Assembly: GCA_045539315.1 (NCBI GenBank)
Contig: JAZQFC010000045.1
Location: 1-49,745 of the forward strand
Direction of reading: 5' to 3'
Source: RUG11462 sp045539315
GTDB lineage: Bacteria; Bacillota; Clostridia; Oscillospirales; Acutalibacteraceae
Length of the DNA stretch: 49,745 nucleotides
Shown here piece by piece: positions 24,816 to 33,270 of this stretch. Within the stretch, counting starts at the first letter, position 1. The number at the start of each line of letters is the position of its first letter. The translations under genes and the position numbers were made by a program. The notes beneath the pieces were generated by a model. The model was not told where the DNA came from. It saw only the letters and a program-made list of their open reading frames with translations, and made no database searches.

Positions 24816-25898
24816 ATGGGTAGAGTTTACAATTTTTCAGCAGGTCCTTCAATGCTCCCTGAAGAAGTATTGAAGAAAGCAGCAGCAGAAATGCTTGATT
24901 ACAACGGTTCAGGTCAATCTGTTATGGAGATGTCTCACCGTTCAAAAGTTTATGATGAAATTATCAAAGGTGCAGAAGCGCTCGTTCGCGAAGTTATGAA
25001 TGTTCCTGATAATTACAAAGTTCTTTTCTTGCAAGGCGGTGCTTCATCACAATTTGCAATGATTCCATTAAACCTTATGACAAAATCAGGCAAAGCAGAT
25101 TATGTTATTACTGGTCAATGGGCTAACAAAGCATATAAAGAAGCAGCAAGATACGGCGAAGCAAAAGAAATCGCTTCTTCTGCAGATAAAACATATTCTT
25201 ACATTCCAAAACTTGATAAAGAAACATTTACTAAAGACGCAGACTATTTCCATATCTGTATGAATAATACTATTTATGGTACTAAATGGCATACTCTTCC
25301 TGACACTGGTGACGTGCCACTCGTTGCAGACATTTCATCTTGCATTCTTTCAGAGCCTATCGATGTTTCTAAATTTGGCGTTTTATATGCTGGTTGTCAA
25401 AAGAATATGGCTCCTGCAGGTATGACATTAGTTATTATTAGAGAAGATTTAATTGGCAATGCAATGGATATTACTCCAACTATGTTTAACTATAAAACAC
25501 ATTCAGATAATGATTCTATGTTCAACACACCACCTTGCTATACAATTTATATTGCAAAACTTGTTCTTGAATGGGTTAAAGAACTCGGTGGTCTTGAAAA
25601 AATGAAAGAATTAAACGAGAAAAAGGCTAAACTTCTCTATGATTTCCTTGATAATAGCAAACTTTTCAAAGGCACTGTTGTTCCTGAAGACCGTTCACTT
25701 ATGAACGTTCCTTTTGTAACAGGTAATGATGAATTAGATGCTAAATTCGTTAAAGAATCAACTGCAGCAGGTTTTGTTAATCTTAAAGGTCACAGATCTG
25801 TTGGTGGTATGAGAGCTTCTATCTATAACGCTATGCCATATGAAGGCGTAGAAAAATTAGTTGAGTTCATGGCTGAATTCGAAAAAAATAACGCTTAA
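24816..25898 (+). CDS. serC: Phosphoserine aminotransferase
   Basis: 360 residues. Makes 3-phosphoserine from 3-phosphohydroxypyruvate and glutamate, the second step of serine biosynthesis. Begins GRVYNFSAGPSMLPEEVL, a family hallmark; PLP is bound through Lys196 in YAGCQKNMAPAG, with FLQGGASSQF contacting the cofactor phosphate and GHRSVGGMRASIYNA near the C-terminus. Only 17 bases separate it from serA, which makes its substrate, so the pair is an operon. Codon use is GCU/GCA-rich and looks highly expressed. Start has a GGAGG site. Confidence 0.98.
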   Translation: MGRVYNFSAGPSMLPEEVLKKAAAEMLDYNGSGQSVMEMSHRSKVYDEIIKGAEALVREVMNVPDNYKVLFLQGGASSQFAMIPLNLMTKSGKADYVITGQWANKAYKEAARYGEAKEIASSADKTYSYIPKLDKETFTKDADYFHICMNNTIYGTKWHTLPDTGDVPLVADISSCILSEPIDVSKFGVLYAGCQKNMAPAGMTLVIIREDLIGNAMDITPTMFNYKTHSDNDSMFNTPPCYTIYIAKLVLEWVKELGGLEKMKELNEKKAKLLYDFLDNSKLFKGTVVPEDRSLMNVPFVTGNDELDAKFVKESTAAGFVNLKGHRSVGGMRASIYNAMPYEGVEKLVEFMAEFEKNNA

Positions 25899-25915
25899 TT
25901 TAGGAGAAATACATA

Positions 25916-27076
25916 ATGTATAATATTAAAACACTTAATAAAATTTCAAAAATTGGTCTTTCACAATTTGATGATAAATATACTTGCGCAGATGAAATTG
26001 AAAATCCTGATGCGATTCTTGTTCGTTCAGCTTCAATGCATGATATGGAATTCCCTGCTTCATTAAAAGCAATTGCTCGTGCGGGTGCAGGCACAAACAA
26101 CATTCCTTGTGATAAATGTGCAGAACAAGGTATCGTAGTGTTTAACACACCAGGCGCTAATGCAAACGCAGTTAAAGAATTAGTTTTGGCAGGTTTATTA
26201 ATTTCATCAAGAAAAGTTATTCCTGGTATTGAATGGGCTAAAACATTAAAAGGCGAAGGCGACCAAGTTGGAAAACTCGTTGAAAAAGGCAAATCTGCTT
26301 TTGCAGGTCCTGAAATTATGGGCAAAAAACTCGGCGTTATCGGTCTTGGTGCTATCGGTGTATTAGTTGCTAACGCTGCTGAAAAACTCGGTATGGAAGT
26401 ATATGGTTATGACCCTTATCTTTCAGTTGACGGCGCTTGGAATTTATCAAGAAACGTTAAACACGTTACTTCACTTGATGATATTTATGCTAATTGTGAT
26501 TATATTTCAATTCACGTGCCACTTAACGATTCAACAAGACACACTGTAAACGAAGAAACTATCGCTAAAATGAAAGATGGCGTTAGAATTTTAAACTATG
26601 CTCGTGGCGAATTAGTTGATTCTGATGCAATTATTAAAGCACTTGAAGAAGGCAAAGTAGCAGCATATGTTGTTGACTTCCCTGATGATAAAGTTTTAGG
26701 CGTTGAAGGCGTTATCGCAATTCCTCACCTTGGTGCATCTACTCCTGAATCAGAAGAAAATTGTGCTTATATGGCTGCTAAAGAAATTGTTGCTTACCTT
26801 GAAAAAGGTTCTATTATCAATTCAGTTAATATGCCTAATGTAAAACTTGGTGCGGTTAATGGCGCAAGAGTTTGTGTTATTCACAAAAACGTTCCTAATA
26901 CTATTGCTCAAATTTCTTCTTGCTTCTCAAATGCAGGTCTTAATATTGACCAATTATCAAACAACTCTCGCGGCGATTATGCTTATACTGTTGTTGATAT
27001 CGCAGATGTAACAGATGATGCTGTTAAAGCAATCGAAGAAATCGAACAAGTTATTTCTGTAAGAGTTATTAAATAA
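25916..27076 (+). CDS. serA: D-3-phosphoglycerate dehydrogenase
   Basis: 386 residues. Oxidises 3-phosphoglycerate with NAD+ at the entry of serine synthesis. The Rossmann GxGxxG is Gly143-Leu-Gly145-Ala-Ile-Gly148; substrate-site RAGAGTNNIP lies at 55-64, and the catalytic Arg, Glu and His fall in NYARGELVD, LGVEG and IPHLGAST. From about 315 on is an ACT domain (VCVIHKNVPNTIAQISSCF), where serine feedback may act. There is no large intervening domain, so this is the short form. Follows serC and ends at a strong terminator. Confidence 0.97.
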   Translation: MYNIKTLNKISKIGLSQFDDKYTCADEIENPDAILVRSASMHDMEFPASLKAIARAGAGTNNIPCDKCAEQGIVVFNTPGANANAVKELVLAGLLISSRKVIPGIEWAKTLKGEGDQVGKLVEKGKSAFAGPEIMGKKLGVIGLGAIGVLVANAAEKLGMEVYGYDPYLSVDGAWNLSRNVKHVTSLDDIYANCDYISIHVPLNDSTRHTVNEETIAKMKDGVRILNYARGELVDSDAIIKALEEGKVAAYVVDFPDDKVLGVEGVIAIPHLGASTPESEENCAYMAAKEIVAYLEKGSIINSVNMPNVKLGAVNGARVCVIHKNVPNTIAQISSCFSNAGLNIDQLSNNSRGDYAYTVVDIADVTDDAVKAIEEIEQVISVRVIK

Positions 27077-27089
27077 TTTAACGCAAATT

Positions 27090-27126
27090 AAAAGACTACT
27101 ATGAATTTTCATAGTAGTCTTTTTAA
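27090..27126. terminator. Terminator between serA and the second GH2 gene
   Basis: AAAAGACTACTATGA, loop ATTT, TCATAGTAGTCTTTT: a 15-bp stem with T runs on both sides (27090-27126). It should stop transcription from both converging genes. Confidence 0.92.
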
Positions 27127-27136
27127 TTTTATTTAG

Positions 27137-29374
27137 TTATTGTTTTTTCTTGATTTTGTTAAGTTTTGCATTAACTTCAAGAAGTTGTTCTTTAGTGAAA
27201 CTAATATCCATCATACCAAGCAATGATGTCAAACGTAACAAAGTAAATCCGCCCATCATTTGCATCATTTCAGGATTAAGTTCAAATCCGGCAGCGCTAC
27301 CGCCACTTTGCATAGCTTTCATTACGTCTTTGAACATTGAAGCAACTAAAAGTTTGCCCTTCATTGTTGCCATAATGTCTGAAACTTTATCATTTATTGA
27401 TAAATATCCTTCAACTTCAGTAATATCAAACCAGTTAAGCACAGCACCTTTTTCAACTAATTTGTACGCTGGATTTGGTTCATCAACTTTTCTGATTAAA
27501 CCTGAATCTTTAAAGTCACCAGCAACTGCAACAAGTTCAGTTTCACCAACGTTTGGAACATCAAAATAGAAGAAGTGGTCTTCTGCTTTTACTTTACCTA
27601 ATGACTTACCATTAGCAAAAAGTTCAACTTCTGGCAAGTTAGAGTAAACAGTAACTTTTGTTACATCCTCTACCCTGTCAACATAACGTTTACCACAAAG
27701 ATGAACAAATGGGTCATCTGACAACCATGCTTTATAAGCATAGAAAGAGTCTTTTTTGTATTTTCTATCGAATGTAACAAGACCTTTGTGGTTTTGTCCG
27801 TTTTCGCCGCCTTCTGCACGAGCGTCAGCACCAAAGTCAAACATATTCCAAACATGAGTTGCCCAGATGTATTTACGTGTAAAGAGTTGTTTAATCAATT
27901 CTTCATGATAATATGACTGATACTCTTCAGTGTAGTCGCCTTGCATTGGATTAGAAGTATGCCAGTTAAGTGCTTCACAACCATATTCAGATACACCAAT
28001 TGGAATACTTGGGTGAACTTTGTGGAAATTATCAAACCAAGGACCGTTCATTGATGTATCGCCGCCATACCAACCAAAATAATGGTTGTATGAAACTACA
28101 TCAGGAATTTGAATATATGGGTCATTGATATCACACATAGATACGCAAGCGATAGTAGTAAGACGAGTTTTATCCATCTCGTGAACTAAATCATTAAGAA
28201 CATTGTGATTTTCAAGCAAATCATCAGTTGAACCGCTCATTGTGATTTCATTTGAAAGACCCCAAACAACTATTGAAGGGTGGTTGTAATTTTGTGTAAT
28301 AAGTTCTTTCATTTGAGAAATAGTATTCTCACGGCCTGTTGGCATATGTTTTGAAATATAAGGGATTTCAGCCCAGATTACCAAACCTTTTTCATCACAA
28401 AGGTCATAGAAATATTGATCATGTTGATAGTGAGCCAAACGAATTGTTGTAGCGCCAACTTCACAAATTAATTCAATATCTTCTTCATGATCTTCTTTTG
28501 ATAAAGCGTTACCTTTGCCCCATCTGTCTTGGTGACGAGATACACCACGAAGTGGATATTCTTCGCCATTAAGAATAAATCCTTTATCAGGATCAATTTT
28601 AAATGAACGACAACCAAATCTTGTGCAAACATCATCAATAACTTCATCGTTTTCGATAAGTTCTGCTTCTACACAATATAAATAAGGGTCGCGTCTGCCG
28701 TGCCATAAATGAACGTTTTCGATTTTAAAGTTAACTTTAGTTTCGTCAGAAACAATTTCTTGCAAAGCATTGCAGTCTTTATCATAAACTGTATATCTAA
28801 TTTTTTGACCATCTTTAGAATCTGTTAAATAAACTTCAACTTCAACATCAGCGTCTTTACCATCAACAACAGGTGTAACTTTAATACCAGGACCACCATA
28901 GTAGGCAAGGTCAAAGTGTGATTCGCTAACACAAACGATATTTACATCTCTGTAAAGACCACCATAGAATGTAAAGTCAGCCATTTGTGGATAAACTGTT
29001 TCATTCTTTGAGTTATCAACAGTAATAGCAAAGATGTTTTCATTTTCTAATACATCAGTAATTTCAACTCTCCAAGTTGAATAACCGCCATCGTGATGCG
29101 CTAAATGTTTACCATTAAGATAAGCATCTGCAGATGAATTAGCACCTTTAATTTCAAGGTAATATCTATCAGATTTAGGCAAATCAACCTTGTCTAACTT
29201 TTTAACATAGCAACATGTTCCTCTGTAGTAATCATCGCCGCCATCTTGTCCGTCAATATTATTCCAACAATGTGGAAGACTAACGATATACCATTTTTCA
29301 GGTACAGATGTAGGAATTGATTCAAAGTCTTTTGAGAAAGCCCATCTTGTGTTTAAATTATAAATTTCTCTCAA
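27137..29374 (-). CDS. Glycoside hydrolase family 2 enzyme, beta-galactosidase/beta-glucuronidase type
   Basis: 745 residues. Order: jelly-roll (about 5-165), Ig-like domain (170-265), TIM barrel (270-570), a further beta domain (about 575-640) and a Met-rich helical tail of about 95 residues. Likely acid/base Glu376 in WGLSNEI and nucleophile Glu463 in GVSEYGCEA. Asn528-His-Lys530 in the late barrel loop matches the Asn-x-Lys that binds the carboxylate in beta-glucuronidases, though related beta-galactosidases can carry a similar NxKGL motif. Neighbouring uronate genes favour a glucuronidase or galacturonidase role. Start is a TTG at 29374 with GGAGG at good spacing; no ATG fits. Downstream of a GPH sugar symporter gene, so cytoplasmic cleavage of an imported glycoside is likely. 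Confidence 0.9.
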   Translation of the reverse strand: MREIYNLNTRWAFSKDFESIPTSVPEKWYIVSLPHCWNNIDGQDGGDDYYRGTCCYVKKLDKVDLPKSDRYYLEIKGANSSADAYLNGKHLAHHDGGYSTWRVEITDVLENENIFAITVDNSKNETVYPQMADFTFYGGLYRDVNIVCVSESHFDLAYYGGPGIKVTPVVDGKDADVEVEVYLTDSKDGQKIRYTVYDKDCNALQEIVSDETKVNFKIENVHLWHGRRDPYLYCVEAELIENDEVIDDVCTRFGCRSFKIDPDKGFILNGEEYPLRGVSRHQDRWGKGNALSKEDHEEDIELICEVGATTIRLAHYQHDQYFYDLCDEKGLVIWAEIPYISKHMPTGRENTISQMKELITQNYNHPSIVVWGLSNEITMSGSTDDLLENHNVLNDLVHEMDKTRLTTIACVSMCDINDPYIQIPDVVSYNHYFGWYGGDTSMNGPWFDNFHKVHPSIPIGVSEYGCEALNWHTSNPMQGDYTEEYQSYYHEELIKQLFTRKYIWATHVWNMFDFGADARAEGGENGQNHKGLVTFDRKYKKDSFYAYKAWLSDDPFVHLCGKRYVDRVEDVTKVTVYSNLPEVELFANGKSLGKVKAEDHFFYFDVPNVGETELVAVAGDFKDSGLIRKVDEPNPAYKLVEKGAVLNWFDITEVEGYLSINDKVSDIMATMKGKLLVASMFKDVMKAMQSGGSAAGFELNPEMMQMMGGFTLLRLTSLLGMMDISFTKEQLLEVNAKLNKIKKKQ

Positions 29375-29399
29375 TTAAAAAACCTCCTATATTCATTAA

Positions 29400-29427
29400 T
29401 AGCGTCTGACTGATTAGCCAGACGCTA
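29400..29427 (-). promoter_or_regulatory. Hairpin between the symporter and GH2 genes
   Basis: TAGCGTCTG (29400-29408) and CAGACGCTA (29419-29427) form a 9-bp stem with a 10-base loop. There is no T run on the minus strand, so it is more likely an mRNA-processing or stability element within the operon than a terminator. Confidence 0.5.
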
Positions 29428-29439
29428 ATTAAAACTAAA

Positions 29440-30855
29440 TTATTCTGCTGAAACTGTTTCTTTAACTTCCTCAACATCACGACCTAAATCATGATTCATT
29501 TGAGCAAGTGTTTTCTTATCAAGATTGTAAACAAGTCCAAGACCAACAAATTGAAGTATTGCAGAGAACATAAATGTTGAAGCAACAATATATCTCATAT
29601 TAACAGCAACTTCCCAAGCTTGTTGACCTTTGTCAGCGCCAACATAGCCAAATGCTACCATAATGATAAGTACGAGTGAAGGACCAACGCCTTGTGCAAG
29701 TTTACGGAAGAATGAGTGTAATGAATATACAGTACCTTCTTCACGATTACCGGTTTTCCACTCATTGTAGTCAATAGCGTCACCCATCATAGCCCAAGAT
29801 ACTGTAGAATAAATACCAAGACCGAGTGAATAAATCAATTGACAAACAATATAAATAACAAGATCAAGATTTGTGTTATTAGGAATAACAACAAAAAGAC
29901 CAAGACCAGCTATAAGTGAAACAATTGAACCAAATGTAGCAAGTTCTTTTTTGCCAAATTTAGCAACAGCAACACGAGCAAGTGGAGTGAAAACAACAAT
30001 TGGAATCATAGCAAAAAGTTGCACAATACCAGAAATTTGAACATTTTTATAGTATGATTGGAAAATTACAGTAACTGCTGTAGTAGCACCTTGCATACCA
30101 ATAAACATACCCATAGCAGCAATTGTTGCGCCTACTGCAGGACGATTCTTGATAAAGTTAACAAATGCTTTGAAAATGTTGAATTTTGGTGCTTCTTCAC
30201 TAAGTGTGATATTAGTATCTACACGAATTTCTGTGTTTTTAATCATGAATTGGAAACAAAGGAATCCTAAACCACCCATAATTAAAGCAGCAATGAAAAC
30301 ACGTTCACCAATAAGGTTATTATTGCTATCATAAATGATAAATGGAAGAATAACCATTGGTAACATATTACCAAAAATAGAACCAACTGAACGCCAAGCA
30401 GAAAGAGAAGCTCTATCTTTTACATCACTTGAAATGAGCGAAAGAAGTGAACCATATGGAACGTTAGCAACTGTATAGAAAGCATCCCAAACTACATAAC
30501 CAGCGATAAATATAATAAATTTAGCCCAAGTAGGTGCATTTGGAAATGGTAAAAAGCAACATGCTCCACCGATAATCAAGCCAATCGAACCAGCCCATAT
30601 GTAAGAAAGAAACTTATTGCGTTTGTATTGACGTCTGTCAGAGTCAATAATTGAACCAATTAGTGGGTCATTAATAGCATCCCACACTTGAACAATAATT
30701 AAAAGCAATGCATACCAAAGGTCCATACCCATAAACTGTGTCCAGAATATAGACATTGTTCCCTTGAGAGCAAAACTCATATTGCAACCAAGGTCGCCGG
30801 CTGCATAAGCGATACTGTCCCTAATTCCAAAAGGACGATTTTTTTGATTTGCCAT
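29440..30855 (-). CDS. GPH-family sugar:cation symporter
   Basis: 471 residues with about 12 membrane helices. The glycoside-pentoside-hexuronide family imports glycosides with sodium or protons. Family marks: IRDSIAYAAGDLGCNMSF at the start, WDAINDPLIGSIIDS (the conserved Asp-rich loop), YGSLLSLISSDVKDRASLSAWRSVG and GDAIDYNEWKTGNREEG. The ATG at 30855 follows AGAGGAATT; an upstream in-frame TTG at 30873 overlaps that site. First gene of the operon with the GH2 enzyme and divergent from an AraC regulator. The GH2 partner suggests a disaccharide or beta-glucuronide as cargo; the exact sugar is not shown by sequence. Confidence 0.94.
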   Translation of the reverse strand: MANQKNRPFGIRDSIAYAAGDLGCNMSFALKGTMSIFWTQFMGMDLWYALLLIIVQVWDAINDPLIGSIIDSDRRQYKRNKFLSYIWAGSIGLIIGGACCFLPFPNAPTWAKFIIFIAGYVVWDAFYTVANVPYGSLLSLISSDVKDRASLSAWRSVGSIFGNMLPMVILPFIIYDSNNNLIGERVFIAALIMGGLGFLCFQFMIKNTEIRVDTNITLSEEAPKFNIFKAFVNFIKNRPAVGATIAAMGMFIGMQGATTAVTVIFQSYYKNVQISGIVQLFAMIPIVVFTPLARVAVAKFGKKELATFGSIVSLIAGLGLFVVIPNNTNLDLVIYIVCQLIYSLGLGIYSTVSWAMMGDAIDYNEWKTGNREEGTVYSLHSFFRKLAQGVGPSLVLIIMVAFGYVGADKGQQAWEVAVNMRYIVASTFMFSAILQFVGLGLVYNLDKKTLAQMNHDLGRDVEEVKETVSAE

Positions 30856-30882
30856 ATTTTTAATTCCTCTCAAAAGTTTTTA

Positions 30883-30915
30883 TTAAACAAATTTTGTTTA
30901 ACTGTTCATATTATA
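30883..30915 (-). promoter_or_regulatory. Promoter box and palindromic operator of the symporter-GH2 operon
   Basis: Reading leftward, TATAAT lies at 30915-30910 with no good -35, as expected for an activated promoter. Immediately downstream is the palindrome TTAAACAA (30883-30890), three bases, TTGTTTAA (30894-30901), covering the expected start of transcription. Confidence 0.55.
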
Positions 30916-30980
30916 CAACATAATATTTTTATTTGCGAGTAATATTTTAATTACTTTTTGTATTTTTTTAATAATTTCTA

Positions 30981-31009
30981 TTGATTTTGCTGAAAATTTG
31001 TACTATAAT
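30981..31009 (+). promoter_or_regulatory. Promoter of the first AraC-type gene
   Basis: TTGATT (30981-30986), 17-base spacer, TATAAT (31004-31009), about 64 bases before the start codon. Confidence 0.6.
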
Positions 31010-31072
31010 AAATGAAAATGTTAAGAATTTCATTGACATTTGTCTAATTTATACAACGTCAAGGAGCAAATT

Positions 31073-32293
31073 ATGTTACATCTATCAGAGCTTAAATTTG
31101 TACAAAATGTGCTTAAAAAGAATAATATACAATCGCTGCTCGTTAATCCATATGATAAAATTGACAATAGAATCGATTACGGAATTAGAACAATTTTTGG
31201 CAGTAAAGCAGAAAAGGACCTAACATTTGAAGAATTGTTAAGTCCTTTAAAGAAAAACATCATTTATAAATTAACTGACAATTTTAGATGTTCATACATT
31301 TTTATGTTATTATCTAATGAAGATAGGAACTCATTGTTCTGTATTGGTCCTTTTTTAAACAAAATCATAGAACACGAAAATTTACTTGAATGGGCTGAAA
31401 AATATTCTTTAAATCAAGAGTATATCAGGCAACTTGAAATTTTTTATCAAAGTTTGCCAATTTTACCTGACGATAGCGTTATCTATTCAATAATAGACTC
31501 TTTTGCTGAAACTGTATATGGCACAGGCGGGCAATTTACTAGTCTTGAAATAGGCAATGATTTTTCAGTTGAAACTCCTGATTTTACATTAAAAAATGAT
31601 TTTCCGGATATAAGTGATAGTGAATTCAACATTCAGATTATGGAAGCAAGATATGCTTTTGAAAATGAAATAATGAACGCAGTTTCACAAGGCCTTGAAC
31701 AAAAAGCAGAATCTATTTTAAACACACTTGGAAAATCCGCTTTAGAAAGAAGGCTCCCCGATCCTGTAAGAAACACTAAAAATTATTGTATTATAATGAA
31801 TACATTATTAAGAAAAGCAGCGGAAAATGGTGGTGTTCATCCTGTTTATCTAGATAGCACATCTTCAAATTTTGCTAAAAGAATTGAATCGCTAACATCG
31901 CTTTACGCAGTTCAATGTTTAATGGTTGAAATGTTTAAAACTTATTGTAGATTAGTTAATAAACATTCATTAAAAGACTATTCCCTACCTGTTCAAAAAA
32001 CAATTATTTCTATTGATTCTGATTTGACTGCTGATTTAACTTTAAGCACTTTAGCAGAAAAACAAAATATTAGTTCTGGGTATTTGTCTGCGTTATTCAA
32101 AAAAGAAACAGGAAAAACACTCACTGATTTTGTAAACGAAAAAAGAATTGATTATGCTAAAAAATTATTAAAAAATTCGAATTTACAAATACAAACAATT
32201 GCGCAATATTGTGGAATACCTGATTTTCAATACTTTTCTAAAATATTTAAAAGATATGTTGGAACAACGCCAAAAAATTTCAGAAAAGGTTAA
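31073..32293 (+). CDS. AraC-family regulator with unrecognised N-terminal domain
   Basis: 407 residues. The C-terminal 95 or so residues form the paired helix-turn-helix of AraC proteins (LSTLAEKQNISSGYLSALFKKETGKTLTDFVNEKR, then IQTIAQYCGIPDFQYFSKIFKRYVGTTPKNFRKG). The first ~300 residues are not a cupin; they hold a helical, YesN-like sensor I do not recognise (FAKRIESLTSLYAVQCLMVEMF is a typical linker). The ATG at 31073 has AAGGAG; a TTG at 31040 is in frame but precedes that site. Divergent from the symporter-GH2 operon, which it probably controls. Its stop shares the TTAA with the stop of the facing regulator. Confidence 0.9.
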   Translation: MLHLSELKFVQNVLKKNNIQSLLVNPYDKIDNRIDYGIRTIFGSKAEKDLTFEELLSPLKKNIIYKLTDNFRCSYIFMLLSNEDRNSLFCIGPFLNKIIEHENLLEWAEKYSLNQEYIRQLEIFYQSLPILPDDSVIYSIIDSFAETVYGTGGQFTSLEIGNDFSVETPDFTLKNDFPDISDSEFNIQIMEARYAFENEIMNAVSQGLEQKAESILNTLGKSALERRLPDPVRNTKNYCIIMNTLLRKAAENGGVHPVYLDSTSSNFAKRIESLTSLYAVQCLMVEMFKTYCRLVNKHSLKDYSLPVQKTIISIDSDLTADLTLSTLAEKQNISSGYLSALFKKETGKTLTDFVNEKRIDYAKKLLKNSNLQIQTIAQYCGIPDFQYFSKIFKRYVGTTPKNFRKG

Positions 32294-33153
32294 AAACTGT
32301 TTTTATTATATTTTGGACTAATTCCGTATTCTGACTTAAATGCACGATAAAAATTAGTATAATCTTTAAATCCACATTTAAAGCAAACATCTGTTGCTTG
32401 AATGCCTTGATTTAACATCTGCTTTGCAACGGTTAATCGTTTTAACATTATATACCTATATACACCCGTGCCTACTTCTTTACTAAATTCATGTGACAAG
32501 TGATATTTGCTTACAAAGAAATTTTGTGCAAGTTCATCTAATGAAATTTCTTTATTATAATGTAAGTCAATGTATTTTAAAACATCTGATACTAAACGGG
32601 ACTGTTTGTGCGCTGCAAGTTTATTAACTTTTGATTTGTTTACGATTCTATTCAACTCTATCATAAATTGAATAAAAACACTCTGCGCATACATTTTATT
32701 TGCAAATTCATCACCATAATACTCGTGAACTAACTTTGCTAGATTTGAAGTTAAATCAGACAATTCAAATTCATTTGAAATTTTTATTAAGCAATTTTTT
32801 GTTTCTTTAACTTTTTTAAAGCAATTTGATAAATTATCATCGCTGAAAAACATTTCTTCAAGATATTTTTTATTTATCCAAAGAACAATTCTTTCATATA
32901 CTTTTGAATTTTCTAGTACAATTGGTCTGTGCAAAACAAGTGGGTTAATTAGCAATAAGTCCCCAGGCTCAAGATTATAAACTTGACCCTCAACCCAATA
33001 AGACACATCGCCATTCAAAAGAAAGTAAACTTCATAAAAATCGTGGTCATGCACTTCTACATTTGAAATTTTAGGCTCTTTATAATGAAAGATTTCAAAA
33101 CTATCATTTTTCATTACTTGCCTATTTTCAAAACCTTGTGATTTTTCTCTCAT
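32290..33153 (-). CDS. AraC-family regulator with cupin sensor domain
   Basis: 287 residues. N-terminal cupin (about 15-105; VEVHDHDFYEVYFLLNGDVSYWVEG, PGDLLLINPLVLHRP) of the kind that binds sugars in AraC and RhaS proteins, then paired helix-turn-helix motifs from about 185 (ISLDELAQNFFVSKYHLSHEFSKEVGTGVYRYIMLKR; ATDVCFKCGFKDYTNFYRAFKSEYGISPKYNK). Divergent from uxaC, so the likely target is the uronate operon. ATG at 33153 with AGAGGTGAT upstream. It overlaps the end of the other AraC gene by four bases. Confidence 0.93.
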   Translation of the reverse strand: MREKSQGFENRQVMKNDSFEIFHYKEPKISNVEVHDHDFYEVYFLLNGDVSYWVEGQVYNLEPGDLLLINPLVLHRPIVLENSKVYERIVLWINKKYLEEMFFSDDNLSNCFKKVKETKNCLIKISNEFELSDLTSNLAKLVHEYYGDEFANKMYAQSVFIQFMIELNRIVNKSKVNKLAAHKQSRLVSDVLKYIDLHYNKEISLDELAQNFFVSKYHLSHEFSKEVGTGVYRYIMLKRLTVAKQMLNQGIQATDVCFKCGFKDYTNFYRAFKSEYGISPKYNKNSF

Positions 33154-33184
33154 TTAATCACCTCTTTCATAGTTTACCACAAGA

Positions 33185-33225
33185 TTTGCAATGTTTCAAG
33201 CAATTTTAACAATATTCATTGCAAA
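33185..33225. promoter_or_regulatory. Inverted repeat in the AraC/uxaC control region
   Basis: TTTGCAATG (33185-33193) and CATTGCAAA (33217-33225) are perfect 9-base reverse complements, centres 32 bases apart (about three helical turns). It sits midway between the divergent starts at 33153 and 33271, a fitting place for a dimeric regulator. TATATT boxes lie near 33237. Confidence 0.6.
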
Positions 33226-33270
33226 AACTTTGTGTTATATTAAGTATATCAAAAACAAGGAGTACTCTTT

